This document shows, in pieces, positions 24,401 through 34,972 of a stretch of 64,000 nt of DNA; the first letter of the stretch is position 1; each line of letters starts with the position of its first letter. Origin of the DNA: Isoetes taiwanensis (taxonomy: Eukaryota; Streptophyta; Lycopodiopsida; Isoetales; Isoetaceae); contig JAJEKV010000002.1 of assembly GCA_021234155.1 (NCBI GenBank), positions 6,925,177 to 6,989,176 of the forward strand. The letters run 5' to 3'. The position numbers and the translations under genes were made by a program. The notes below the pieces were generated by a model. That model did no database searches and was not told the origin of the DNA. It was given only the letters and a program-made list of their open reading frames with translations.

Positions 24401-27400
24401 ATCTATGTACTAATATCCCGTCCCATCTTTTCTTTATTTCTCTCGCTTCGTTTTTCACAAATATTGGCATTTAAGAAGGGTTTCTAACGATTTTTGACAC
24501 CATCCATGACTGTTCATTAGGGTTAGAGCATTCTCAAGGTTCACGCCTCGATTTTGGCATTAAGGCATTTCTGATTTGGAGCACCAGGCATTTCGATTTG
24601 TGGCACCAGAGCATTTGTGCAACCCACAAGGTTTATGCTTGAAACAATTTTGCTTTTTGATTTTGCCGGCAACTTGATTGGCTCTGCTAGATTGCGGGAC
24701 ATGTCTAGATTAGAACGGATTCCACATGATTAAAGCTAGGATTTCGCTTTGGGTGAGCATATGGTTAATTTTTTACGCATGTGAGACCCATGCAAAAACA
24801 TTGTTCTCTCGCCCCGGATCGTGCTATTGCATTGCACAAGTTTTTTTCCATGTATGCTATGTCATAATGAGTGCTTAGGTAATCCAGAATAATCTAAAGG
24901 TTCCGAGATATGATGCATGCACAATTTGTTTGTAACCTATTTTTCCATTTGTGAATTGCTTTTTCTCAGCTCCTTTTTTTGTTTTCCACAGGTGTTCCTT
25001 ATGAGGGCAACACATGTCTAAAGTTAAACTTCTAGAAGATATTGAATGTGACAAAAAAACCATGGATACTCGAGATCTTTCAGTTTTTAAGTATGGTTCT
25101 TGAACACAGACACAAAGTTATGTTGGAGAATGGATATACAATGCTGACTAGGTTTTGTTTTTTCCTTTTCTTTCTTGCTTTAATCTTGATTGGATACATG
25201 CATTGACATGTTTTTTGTTTGCGTGCATCATACAAATAGGAAGTCAGCAAATAATGGGTGCAGTAGCCATCATGCTTGGAGGTCATTTAGAGGTATGTAG
25301 CTTATAATTGTGGCATAGAGTCATGCTTTGTGCGTGACATTTCAAGAAGTTGCAGGTAAATCTTGTGCTTTCCTAAATTCTTTATGGTTTTTTCTTTGGC
25401 GTGATGTGAGTGGATTGCCAAGATGCTGCATGGCCGGTCAATCAGGTAAATCTATTTGATAGTCATGGCCGGTCAAACATTTAGATGGAGGTAGTTTTTC
25501 ATGGTATTTTATCTACTACAACATGGCTGCATAATCAGAGGATGGGATCTGTAAGATTTCTGCTCATGTTATGGAAATAGATCTGTTTTCATGGTAATAG
25601 TATAGGCTTTGCTTGCATTTATTTAGCAAAAAGTTATGAACGCAACCAGCCTATATGTAATCCTCTATAGGATAATGGTTCTGCAATATGGCTCTTGCAA
25701 ATGCAAGCCTCAAACAAAGCAACAAATTCCTTTTGCAGTCTAGGAACAATATGATTTTAGCTGTAAACCACCTATGGAAGTTTGAGTTTGTTTTTCATCT
25801 CACTCGTTTCATGTATAAGATGTTCTATATCAATCAGAATCTAATAGTTTCATGACTACTTAGCTTATTTAAATGTTAATACATACAAGAGGAAAATGCC
25901 TTTTCGTTCTGTCAAATTTGAACTCTTCTGCTCTAGTGCTTTTTGGCCAGAATGTGTTCATCATGAGAATCGGCCTATGTGCAGTTTTTATATGCATTGG
26001 AAATGGCTGCAGTGCAATGTTCTCATTGCTGTTGGCATTGACAACAGATAAGCTAAATCATCAATTGTCAATAAAACTGACCAAAGGTTTGAGTTAGTGA
26101 GTGCATATTGTGTACATATTGTGTATCTATACTGAAAGATATTGCCATCATATATGATTCCCCATGTGTTAAGCTGTTTCAGCTAATGCAGTTAGCATAT
26201 TTGGTGCCTCACAGATGATGTGTTAAGCTGTTTCAGCTAATGCAATTAGGATATTTAGTGCCTCACAATTGATCATTAACGTTCTCCGCATGCATAACAT
26301 TTTGAAGACAGATACTGGAAATACATCACAATACTTGGGAAACTTAGAGGTTTTGCTACATTTTGAAGACAGATACTGGAAATACATCACAATACTTGGG
26401 AAACTTAGAGGTTTGGGTGTCGGATAGGGGGTCGGCTTCATGATTCCTTTTCTCGCCCAAAGGTTAGTGTTTGGGCAGGGAGTTTTTTGGCAAGGAGAAG
26501 CACCATTTAGGGACATGAATGCATGGAGGTTCTAGAGGGCAAAAGAAAAAAAAAATTGATTGGGTTGGGGATTGCAAATACCGTCCGGTTCAAAATGTTG
26601 GACTTCGAGGGCCAACATATTGTGAACATTTGCTTTACTAGAGAATGCAAGTTAGCACACGCCAGAATGCATTAAATGATTGTGGCCCATAGCAGCCTAT
26701 ATTGTTGGCCAAGGTAGAGTTACCGATTTAATTGATATTGTATATTGCTTTCATATACCGTAATGGGAAGTATCATTCATAGTCGCCAGGAGATGTGTTC
26801 ATAATGATCCAAAGGCTAATTTTGGCGCTTATCTTTTCCTAGGTTTATTTTGGCCGAGTCTATATTTGGATTCCGAGTTGAGGGAGAAATTGGCCGAAAG
26901 GTCCCATTTTGTTGGATATAACAACGGCAGCCTAAAAAATGGTTCTACTTGCCTTTGTATATGATGCCAATATATCAAAACCGCTAGGTCCCTCTTTTTA
27001 TTTCCAAAGTTTAAGACGCTTGAGTTTGAGGAGCCTATACGCAGGTCTTCTTTGCTACCGTAAGCTTTTATTATTGAACTGAATGACTCAACCATTGCCT
27101 CGAATGACAAAGTTGAAGCCCTCCGCTACAAAAGAGAGTTATACCGCCTGTTGAGGTTTTCAACTACTTGAAACATTAGGCGGACATCACTTATAAATGC
27201 GCCATAAGTTTCGAAAAGAGTAAATGCAAGAAACATGTACAATGAAAGAGGTGATGTAGCCTTTATGAAGCAAGTCGTAATAGGATAAATCATAGAATTG
27301 AATTATACCATGTTTGCTACATATTTTGATGTTGGTCTAATGACATGGTGTATTATAATTGGAAAATTCTTATATGCGAGCATTTTGCTACAACTACAAA

Positions 27401-27630
27401 TTTAAAGAAAAGATCCGTGCAGTAGTTTAGACAGGAATTACGAACTTGTGGATATAAATGCAAAATTTTTATTGTTCATTTTGAGAGTTAATGGTGCTTG
27501 GGTTCCTTTGTCATTGTCTTTCATATTTGATAGACTGTAGACACGCACTGATTGAATTAATGGTGGTACTTAACTGTTTAGATAGATGCTTTTTTTCTGA
27601 AGAAACTATTAGGATGATTTAGAAGGTGCC
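24401..27630. other. low-copy-looking stretch, no gene called
   Basis: AT-rich, intron-like DNA upstream of the GW-repeat segment. It may contain non-coding parts of that locus, but no upstream exon was recognised. A 93-codon minus-strand frame at 26829-27110 is basic at its end and unrecognised. Short tandem duplications occur at 26166-26413. Confidence 0.45.
26166..26413. repeat. two adjacent short duplications (54-bp and 61-bp periods)
   Basis: A unit starting GTGTTAAGCTGTTTCAGCTA occurs at 26166-26213 and 26220-26268. Directly after, a unit starting ACATTTTGAAGACAGATACT occurs at 26297-26352 and 26358-26413, nearly perfect. Two independent duplications side by side suggest local repair errors. 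Confidence 0.92.
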
Positions 27631-27644
27631 ATCCTACCAACCAG

Positions 27645-28247
27645 ATGCTGCTACAAACCAATGTTAAAATCCAGGAACACATCATTTCTGACAATGAACC
27701 AGAAGGCAAAGGATGGGGTGATAGCATTTCTCACAATGAAATAGAAGAAAAAGGATGGGAAGATGGCATTTCTCACAATGAAACAGAAGAGAAGGGATGG
27801 GATGATAGTATTTCTCACAATGAAACAGAAGATAAAGGATGGGGTAATAGCATTTCTCACAATGAAACTGAAGAAAAAGGATGGACTAACAGCATAGAGA
27901 AAAGCCTGTCTTCACCTGAACCGAGAACAACGATAACAAAAGTCTCTTCCGAAGTACATGCTCGTTGAATGCTGGGTGTGTTAACAGAGATAAGAGCTCA
28001 TGATCCAAATGAGCCAAAAAGTGCTCAAATCATCCATGAAATCGAAGCACTTGCAAATTATGCAAGCTACGTTTACATGAAATATAATATCCTTGTGAAG
28101 TTTGTCTTGCTTTGTTTTTCTTCTATATTTGAATATCTATATAACAAGTTGCATTTTGGCAGATACCGAATTGGGGAGACTCTTGAGGCAGAAGATGCAA
28201 ACTTCATGAAAGAAAAGATTATTCTGCACCATCTTTTGCCTTGCTGA
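27645..28247 (+). pseudogene. GW-repeat plus DeCL-like segment, resembling NRPE1 C-terminus
   Basis: An ATG-initiated 107-codon frame (27645-27968) carries five 14-residue repeats of the form HNETEEKGWDDSIS, each with one Gly-Trp in an acidic setting. Regularly spaced GW/WG pairs are the Argonaute-binding (AGO-hook) signature of the Pol V largest subunit NRPE1 and of SPT5L. After the stop, 27969-28247 reads AQIIHEIEALANYASY, then across a likely intron (ending TTTGGCAG at about 28163) YRIGETLEAEDANFMKEKII and LHHLL. That order and spacing resemble the start of the DeCL domain that follows the GW platform in NRPE1. If right, it is the tail of a protein that recruits Argonaute in RNA-directed DNA methylation. 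The polymerase body is missing and the DeCL part stops early, so this is a fragment, or exons whose joins I cannot prove. Confidence 0.5.
27690..27895 (+). repeat. 42-bp coding minisatellite, about 5 units
   Basis: Five imperfect 42-bp units, each with a TTTCTCACAATGAAA-type core followed by GAAG..AAAGGATGGG. The period is a multiple of three, so the frame is kept and encodes the GW-containing 14-residue repeat. Variation among units is mostly single-base. Confidence 0.93.
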
Positions 28248-28249
28248 GA

Positions 28250-29330
28250 TTTCTGAAAATAAGATTCAGAGGATGATAGTGCTTTGTTTTTTCTAGATTG
28301 TAATGAGTCTACTGTTATAGTTTAATCTCATATAGACGGTATAATCCCTATTTTTTATTTTTTATTCGCCAACGATCTTCCTCCTTCAATAATGCACAAT
28401 CTAATGGAACCTTGGGCTAATCTTCGGAAATCTAGAGGAATCTTTCACGCTGGGTGTGTTTTGGAGGGTCGGCTTCATGCAGTCGCTTATATTACAAATG
28501 TTGAAAATCACAAAGAATTTTCAAGGAGTTATGGCAAAGAACATATTCACGTAATTTCATATAATTTTTAGAAATGATAAGGAAAATGATGCGTTAAAGG
28601 CACAGAGGGTTGAGAGAGAACCTAAGAAATTGAAAAAACATCTAAGGGTAGTTTGAGAGAATGAAGGGGATGGAGGCTGTCGCAAGGCTTATTTTTTGCT
28701 TATTTTTTGTATTACTGCATTGCAACTGTTTTTTGAAGCATACTCATAGGAAAATAAATAGTTGTTGAAAATCTCATAATTAGTGTTGCCCACCATGGTG
28801 ACCATGACTTCTCCAATGCAAACTTTGACTTCTTGAATTCTAGCAAATTTAGATCTTATAATGTGATTGGAGAAGGCACCTTTCGAGCACGATTGAGCTA
28901 TGCCTCCGGGCATATAGAGTCCAAGATTAGCTATCTAGTGATTTTTCTGAACAATGCCGTATAAGAAGTTCTTTTTTTTCGCTAATGTTATTCCTTTACC
29001 TTTGTACCATTATTATGTTAGTTTTAGGGTGAGAATATCAAAGCGGAGACTAGAAAAATGTGGTTGTGTCCCATTGCCGACCAACCTATAAGTGAATAAC
29101 TATGTTTGTTACGTCTGTTAACAACTTTCAAAGATAGCATAGAGATAGCATTGACAGTGGTATGAATACTATGAGGTCATAGTGCAACTCAGTTGAATTC
29201 AATTTGACTTCTTCTAACGTAGTTCTTGACACTCGACTTTAGACCTTTATATGTTTAAGCTTGGATTTTGTTCCCATATATTCATGAACCATAGTTTGTA
29301 AACCCGTTGATAGTACAAAAACTTGTATAT
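28250..29330. other. no recognised gene
   Basis: AT-rich sequence downstream of the GW/DeCL-like segment. Open frames are short (74 codons at 28689-28913 minus) and unrecognised. A possible continuation of the DeCL domain after 28247 is interrupted by stops. Confidence 0.5.
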
Positions 29331-29334
29331 ATAT

Positions 29335-30310
29335 ATATTACTAATATATATACACGTATTAGATGTGTGTTTTGTCATCCCATGCCCATGTTCATAGAGA
29401 TTCATCCCAGCCGTCCAATCACGAAATGAAAGGCCAGGATAATGCCACCTCATTGAGGTGCATGGATGGCCATGATGGGCATGCATGGGCATGCATGGGG
29501 GCATGCACCACATCCCCAAACCGTTGGATCAAAAAGGGGAGAATAAATCCTAGCCCTTTGATTTTTGTGAAGAAGGTGCAAGGAAGGTGCCAAAAAAAAA
29601 AAAAAGGTCGCGCGATCTTAACCGTTAGATTAAAAGGTGAGCATAAATCCTAGCCATTAACTTTTAATATTAAATTGATTTTTCTTTTAAAGGAGGTGAG
29701 GTGGCACCCTCATTAATAAAAAGGCACCCTCATTAATAAAAAAGGTAGTGAGGTGGCAAAGTATTTATGAATGGACTTTCTAGGAAGCTTCATTCGTTTT
29801 CGCCTTCTTGAAGGCCTCAGAGTTTGCGATGAGGGGTCGGATGAAGGTGGGGCCCACGCCATTGGATTTCTCTCGCCGACCTTTCTAAGGAGTGGTGCTT
29901 TGGCACTATTTTGTCGCATTTGGAGCAAAATCGATGTGTGATTTTGTCATCCCATGGGTCATATTCATAGAGATTGATCCTAGCCACAAATGACAAAATC
30001 AAGGGTTGTTATAATTCCACCTCATGTGATGCATGGATGGGCACGATGTGCACATGCATACATATGCACATACATGCATGGGCCATGCACCATGCACATG
30101 GGCCGTTAGATGGGGGGAAGGTGAAATGGATCGCTTCAAACTATAAGAGAGGAAGGTGACAAGAAGTTCCTATGCATGTGGTTAGGTGGCATACATGTGC
30201 ATGCAAGCATTTATTATAATCATGAGGTGTTAGTTGAGTGGCATGTGCATTTATTTGCCACCATATCTTATCTATATTTAATATATAGATTTTGAGGTGG
30301 CATTGTAATT
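29335..30310 (+). mobile_element. non-autonomous Helitron-like repeats, copies 2 and 3
   Basis: Copy 2 starts in TA-rich sequence at about 29335 (ATTACTAATATATATACAC) and carries the same ordered blocks as the repeat at 22633: CATAGAGATT, CCAGCCGTCCAAT, GGGCATGCATGGG, AATCCTAGCCATT and GAGGTGGCA. A third, partial copy begins near 29940 (GTCATCCCATGGGTCA, TAGAGATTGATCCTAGCC, GCATGGATGGGC). No transposase is present. Three copies in 8 kb show that the family is abundant in this genome. Confidence 0.6.
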
Positions 30311-30689
30311 AATTTATGCATTTTTTGCCTTTTAATATAGAATATAAAAATCGGCAAACCATATCTTGCTTTCTTTTCAAGTTTTCTTTCAAACTTTAAA
30401 GCTTGATGTAACTACATGGCAACATTTTTTGCCTTTTATTATAGAAAAACCCAATGTGGAACGTGGCAAAGCTATATTTTGCTTTCTTTTCATGTTTTCT
30501 TTTCGATCTTTAACCATGAGGGCGAGCTTGATGTCATGTGAACTACGTGGCAACCTATTTGGTTTTCCTTCCAACACCTTTTTTTTTCTAAACTAAGGGC
30601 CTAGAATCTTTGGAAAATTATTCCTCTCCTTCTTCTCTCACGTTTCTAGCTTTCAAGACTCCATGAGCGTCCCGGCTAAAACTCTCGCG

Positions 30690-30990
30690 ACTAGGGGAAT
30701 CTTCATAGAGTCTAAGCGAATCTAAGGAACCTTGGGAGAATCTTTGGGAACATAGGGGAATCTTATGAGAATCCTGGGGTATTCTTAAGGAACCTTAGGG
30801 AATCTAAGGGGATATAGGGGAATCTTAAGGGAATCTAGGGATTCTTAAACAAATTCATGTGAATCCTCAGAGAATAATGTGGAATCTTTGTAGGATCTTA
30901 GAAAATCCAAGAGAAACTTTGTAGAATTTTAGGGAATCTACTTAGAAATGCACAGGGATCTAGGGATGTTTTAAGAATATTGGACAGTCT
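30690..30990 (+). repeat. degenerate GGGAATCTTA minisatellite
   Basis: Roughly 20-25 variants of a 10-15-bp word (GGGAATCTTAGG, GGAACCTTAGGG, GGGGAATCTTA) follow one another with no fixed period. No frame stays open through it. A similar word appears near 28440. Origin unknown; it may be the interior of a Helitron-like element. Confidence 0.8.
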
Positions 30991-31077
30991 TAATAGAATG
31001 TTGGCAAAAACTTGGGTTATACTTTCTAATGTCGTGCATTAGGCTTCATACACTCCCCTCATGGTACAAATACTTGT

Positions 31078-31084
31078 GTATATA

Positions 31085-31180
<96 letters not shown>
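31078..31180. repeat. (TA)n microsatellite, possible LINE tail
   Basis: About 100 bp of almost pure TA dinucleotide with three interruptions. It lies just past the 3' end of the minus-strand LINE fragment: read on the minus strand, the LINE runs GGTGTTTCAATAAAGTTTGT and then into the TA run. It may therefore be the element's simple-repeat tail, expanded after insertion. Any ORF here simply encodes Ile-Tyr repeats. Confidence 0.95.
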
Positions 31181-31182
<2 letters not shown>

Positions 31183-31189
31183 AAGAATG

Positions 31190-32536
31190 ACAAACTTTAT
31201 TGAAACACCAACCAAACGCCAAATACAAATGCAGAGTAGGGAATAAAATTTCGGAGAGGATAATCATGATCCAATCTAGAACCTACCACCTATGCATAAG
31301 ACAATACACTCAAATAGGACTCAAATATCAACCTGGCGCCATGCAAGCGAAGAACAATGGTAGGCCTTAGCGATTCTAGCTTGTGCATCACGGAGGACTA
31401 CTACTGGGGGAATATCAAACCACGAAAGATACACAATATTACGTAGCTTCGGATAGACCACGGCAACCATCCACGCGCAAATGAAATGCTTGACTCGCAC
31501 CTTACTCCAAGTACCCGGATAAATAGCCAGAAGCACTTGTTGACTTATCAATGTCACATGAAAAAGAGAGAGCAGCCAAGACCAAATAGGCTGGAGATGA
31601 TCACATAAAAAGAAACAATGCTCAATCGTCTCATCCCTTTGTTTGCATAGTGGGCAGAGTGCTGACACTCTAGGATCAAATCTGTGGACAAGCACATTCA
31701 CCCGAGGGCATCTGTGAAGAATCGCCGCCAAAACCGACCACCTTAGGATGGAGTAGTTCATCCCAAGCCCAAGTCCACATACGTCTCCAACTAGGAGGTG
31801 AGAGCTGAAGGGACCACTTAGTGGACGGCGGACGGATATCACCATTGACAAGCAGCCTATACATAGAGTTCACAAGCCTATGCTCGTGAACACTCTGGTG
31901 GGAAACCCACATGCACCCTTCGATAGCCTCTGAAGCAGCCAATGTCAAAGTACTAGCAACCTTTTGCCAAATAGGTCTATCCCATCGAGACAATAAGAAT
32001 TTTGTTTGAAAGAGTTACCAAATTGCTAACTGGCCAGAATCATACCAAGCTGCAATAGTTAAGATCCCTGCTAACCTCCAGCGCCGTTGAGTTAATGGAT
32101 GAACTGAGGCACAAAGTGGGAGATTATTTTCCACAGGTATCCACCAACAAGGGACACTCAGCTGATGACATGCAACAAGATCAATATGAAATAAGGTCCG
32201 TACTGTCTCCCAAGACTCCAACAATCCTTTCAAAAAAGGGAAGGTATTAGGAAAAGGGCATAGCTGATAAAAGAGACTCCAAGGAAGAAGAGGTTTTAAC
32301 GAAGCTTTCTCAAAAGGAACACAATGATCAAGTGACTGCTTCACCAACCGCACTCCAGGTGAGTCAACCATATCCCTAAGGATCCTCCAAATGAACTTAG
32401 AAATCAAAACCTTACTCTGTAGATGGAAGTCTGTCATACCCAAACCACCTGCAAATTTTGGCCTAGTGCATTTGGACCATGCAATCTTGACCACAACATG
32501 CTCCTCATTCCCACCCCAAACGGACAATGGTAACAA
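31190..32536 (-). pseudogene. LINE reverse transcriptase C-terminal part with zinc-binding domain
   Basis: Minus-strand 3' part of a plant LINE ORF2. From 32536: VWGGNEEHVV, then the conserved KFAGGLGMTDFHLQSKVLIS block just after the RT thumb, then down to the zf-RVT domain (CPLCKQRDETIEHCFFLCDH) at about 31590-31680, ending near 31321. This tail helps bind element RNA during target-primed reverse transcription. A frameshift lies near 31800-31990, where two frames overlap, and a stop near 32015. The matching upstream RT part is adjacent but on the opposite strand (32545-33990). The 3' end abuts a TA microsatellite rather than poly(A). Confidence 0.9.
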
Positions 32537-32544
32537 TCACCTGG

Positions 32545-33990
32545 CTCATGTGAATCAAGCTAGAATAAAGGCAGGACTGGAATGGTTTAGATCTAGTGAT
32601 AGATGCTCTCACTTCTTTTTTCGGGCCGCTAAGAGAAGGCGTATGACGGCCTCTATTAACTCCCTTATCTTGCACGATGGGTCGAGTGTTACGTCGGGTC
32701 CAATTGAAGCGGTATCTCCCGACCACTTTTCTTCATTTTTCTCGGTCGGTTGCCCTTTCGAGGAGGAGGATATGCAATCCTTGATTTTGTCGAAGGTCCA
32801 CCCCATTGTATCAATCGGTGGCGTGCACACCTAGAATCGGAACATCACCATCAATGACTTACATTCGGTTGCTTCTCTTTTAAAAAGGACAAGTGCCACG
32901 GCCTAGATGGTTTTCGATAAAAATTTTCCGGGAATATTGGGATTGGTTGGGTTCGCGATCTTTCTGATGCTTTTTGTGAGTTTTAAGGGTTCGAAGTTTG
33001 GATAAGATCCTCAACCTTTGGTTATGTTTCTCTTATTCCCAAGTGTAAAGAGCCAAAGACAATATCTGATTGGCGCCCTATTACATTATTGTCTTCCGTG
33101 TATAAAATATTTGCAAAGGCCCTTGCGGAAAAAAATGTGTGATGGCTTAGGCTGTATCAATCTCTCCCTACTCAATCAAATTCTTGCCAAGGAGGAGCAT
33201 TTTGAACAATGTTACTTTAGCGCTTATGAGGGTATGTATTGGGCTAGATTGAAAGGTATGTGTATAGTCTATCTTAAATTAGATTTTGCCAAGGCATATG
33301 ACAATGTGGATTGGGAATTCTTGGAAAAAACCTCTTAGCATTGGGCTTTGGTCGTGATTCACGGGGATGTTATGAAGCTCCATATCTTGGCACGGTCTAC
33401 AGAGTGTTGTTTTGAGGAACCCTCCTTTGTTTTTTTTTGGCGGGGTGTTAAGCCAAGGATGCCCATTAGCTCCACTTTTGTTCCGATAGTAGGTGAGGTC
33501 CTCTCACGATTATTTGTTAAGGTCATGCGAGGATGGGATAGTCCGGGGGTTGAGTATGGAGGGGCGGTTCCGCGGGAAATTTGTATCCCGGTATCTTTGA
33601 TGACATGTTTCTCTTTCTTGTTGCTGATGCGGACAATCTTCAGAATGCAAAGCTTCTTCTTGATACTTTCTCTTTAGCATCTGGAGTTCTTGTTGGTTGG
33701 CCAAAGTGTTCTGCATTATGGATGCTTGATGGGGTTGTGCCCCCTTGTGTTGCTGATTTTCCTTGGAAGGTGCTTCCTCATGGGAAGGCTACTAAACTTC
33801 TTGGTATTCCTGTGGGCATTCATATTTCTACCTCTGATGCTTGGGATATTATCATAGAAGGGTTGCGAAAGCATTTGTTTTGGTGGAATACTGCTAAGCT
33901 CTCTCTGCCAGCGCGAATAACTGTTGCAATTTTGGTTTAAGTAATTCCCACGTCTATATGGCCTCTGCCCTTCTGGCTTCCCAGGCATTT
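32545..33990 (+). pseudogene. LINE reverse transcriptase N-terminal part, inverted
   Basis: Plus-strand ORF2 segment of the same kind of LINE. It begins upstream of RT (ARIKAGLEWFRSSDRCSHFF), continues with decayed RT block 1 (SDWRPI-like region near 33065), YLKLDFAKAYDNVDWEFLEK at about 33260, a decayed palm, then VADADNLQNAKLLLDTFSLA at about 33615 and KLSLPARITVAI near 33930. The catalytic FADD motif is degraded to FDDM. Several stops and frameshifts are present. Its last residues come just before the point in the protein where the minus-strand piece at 32536 begins, so together they make one ORF2 split by an inversion. Confidence 0.9.
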
Positions 33991-34329
33991 CTGCTAATTG
34001 ATTCTATTCAGAGATAAGTCTGTTATATGTTTTGTTATTCAATTCTGAAACTATGAATACGATCCCTGTTATTAAACTGCCTGTGATTATGGCTTATATT
34101 TGATAGGAATGTTGTTGAACATTCTGTGTGTGTGATCTGAAACTATCGAACATAACTTTAGTTCATGATCATATTATTTGTTATTCACAGAATACTTTGA
34201 AGATTTAAATCCTTAGCGCATCATATTTGGAACCCAGGGTTCAACATCCTGTGTAGAACCGTGTAGAAATCATAAATTATTCGTTGGCTATATTGTTCCT
34301 ACATATGTAAAGCGTTTTCGTGTGCATTT

Positions 34330-34945
34330 TCTTGGATTGTTTGTTTATTGGAATCTTTTACTAAATGGACTTGCTGTGGTGGTGAAGGATGGCCAACAGT
34401 AAAAAAAAATGGAGAAACACTGGAAAAAGAAGCAAGGTTGATGTTTGTTAGATCCAATGAACAGCAGATGGATATGAAATGATAGAAAAACGAATGTTCC
34501 TGCAATGAGAAGCAACATTAATGGAACATATGGCTGCTAAGATGGTGAAGCTGATTGTAGCCCTTTATGAGTTGAAGGATATGAATGAGTGTAGATGAAT
34601 GAATTGAATCATCATGGAGAAAAACCAGATGGTAACAATTTCAAAAAAAATAGTAGAATCGTTGCTGCCTGGCAATAAAGCTTACAGGGCTGACTTTGAT
34701 GTATTGAAGGGGTGGATGAATGTACAATGAAATGGATTGATAATGATGGAAGAGAACAAGTGCACCTGGCAATAAAAACGAAAATAGTTAACAAAAAAGC
34801 TGTTTTGATGCAAGCTAATAAATTAATGTGAAGGGAGAGAGTGGAAAATGAGATGAATTTGATATAATAATGGAGAACAAGCTGATGATAAAAAAAAAAA
34901 AAAATTAATTGATTTTTTTTTTTTTAATATGCTACTACTCCCCCT
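34330..34945 (-). mobile_element. 3' LTR region of the minus-strand Ty3 copy
   Basis: Read on the minus strand, a purine tract (AAGGGGGAG) near 34940 is followed by TAGTAGCATATT and about 600 bp clearly similar to 20660-21800, for example CATTTCATTGTACATTCATC and CCAGTGTTTCTCCATTTTTT. The stretch 33990-34330 to its left is unassigned DNA with no gene. The ~500-bp TTTAGCCAAA block of the other copy is absent here. Confidence 0.7.
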
Positions 34946-34972
34946 TATATTTATTCAGCGTCTCGATGAATA

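Noticed and set aside
26829-27110. 93-codon minus-strand frame
   Set aside because: Basic C-terminus but no recognised domain, no conserved partner and no splice context; insufficient to call a gene.
27651-27860. Minus-strand hydrophobic repeat protein
   Set aside because: Antisense shadow of the GW-coding minisatellite.
27690-27895. CRISPR-like regular repeat array
   Set aside because: The 42-bp units are contiguous with no unique spacers, and the genome is eukaryotic; the same holds for 40748-40905.
31061-31246. 61-codon plus-strand frame made of Ile-Tyr repeats
   Set aside because: It is a translation of the TA microsatellite and has no coding support.
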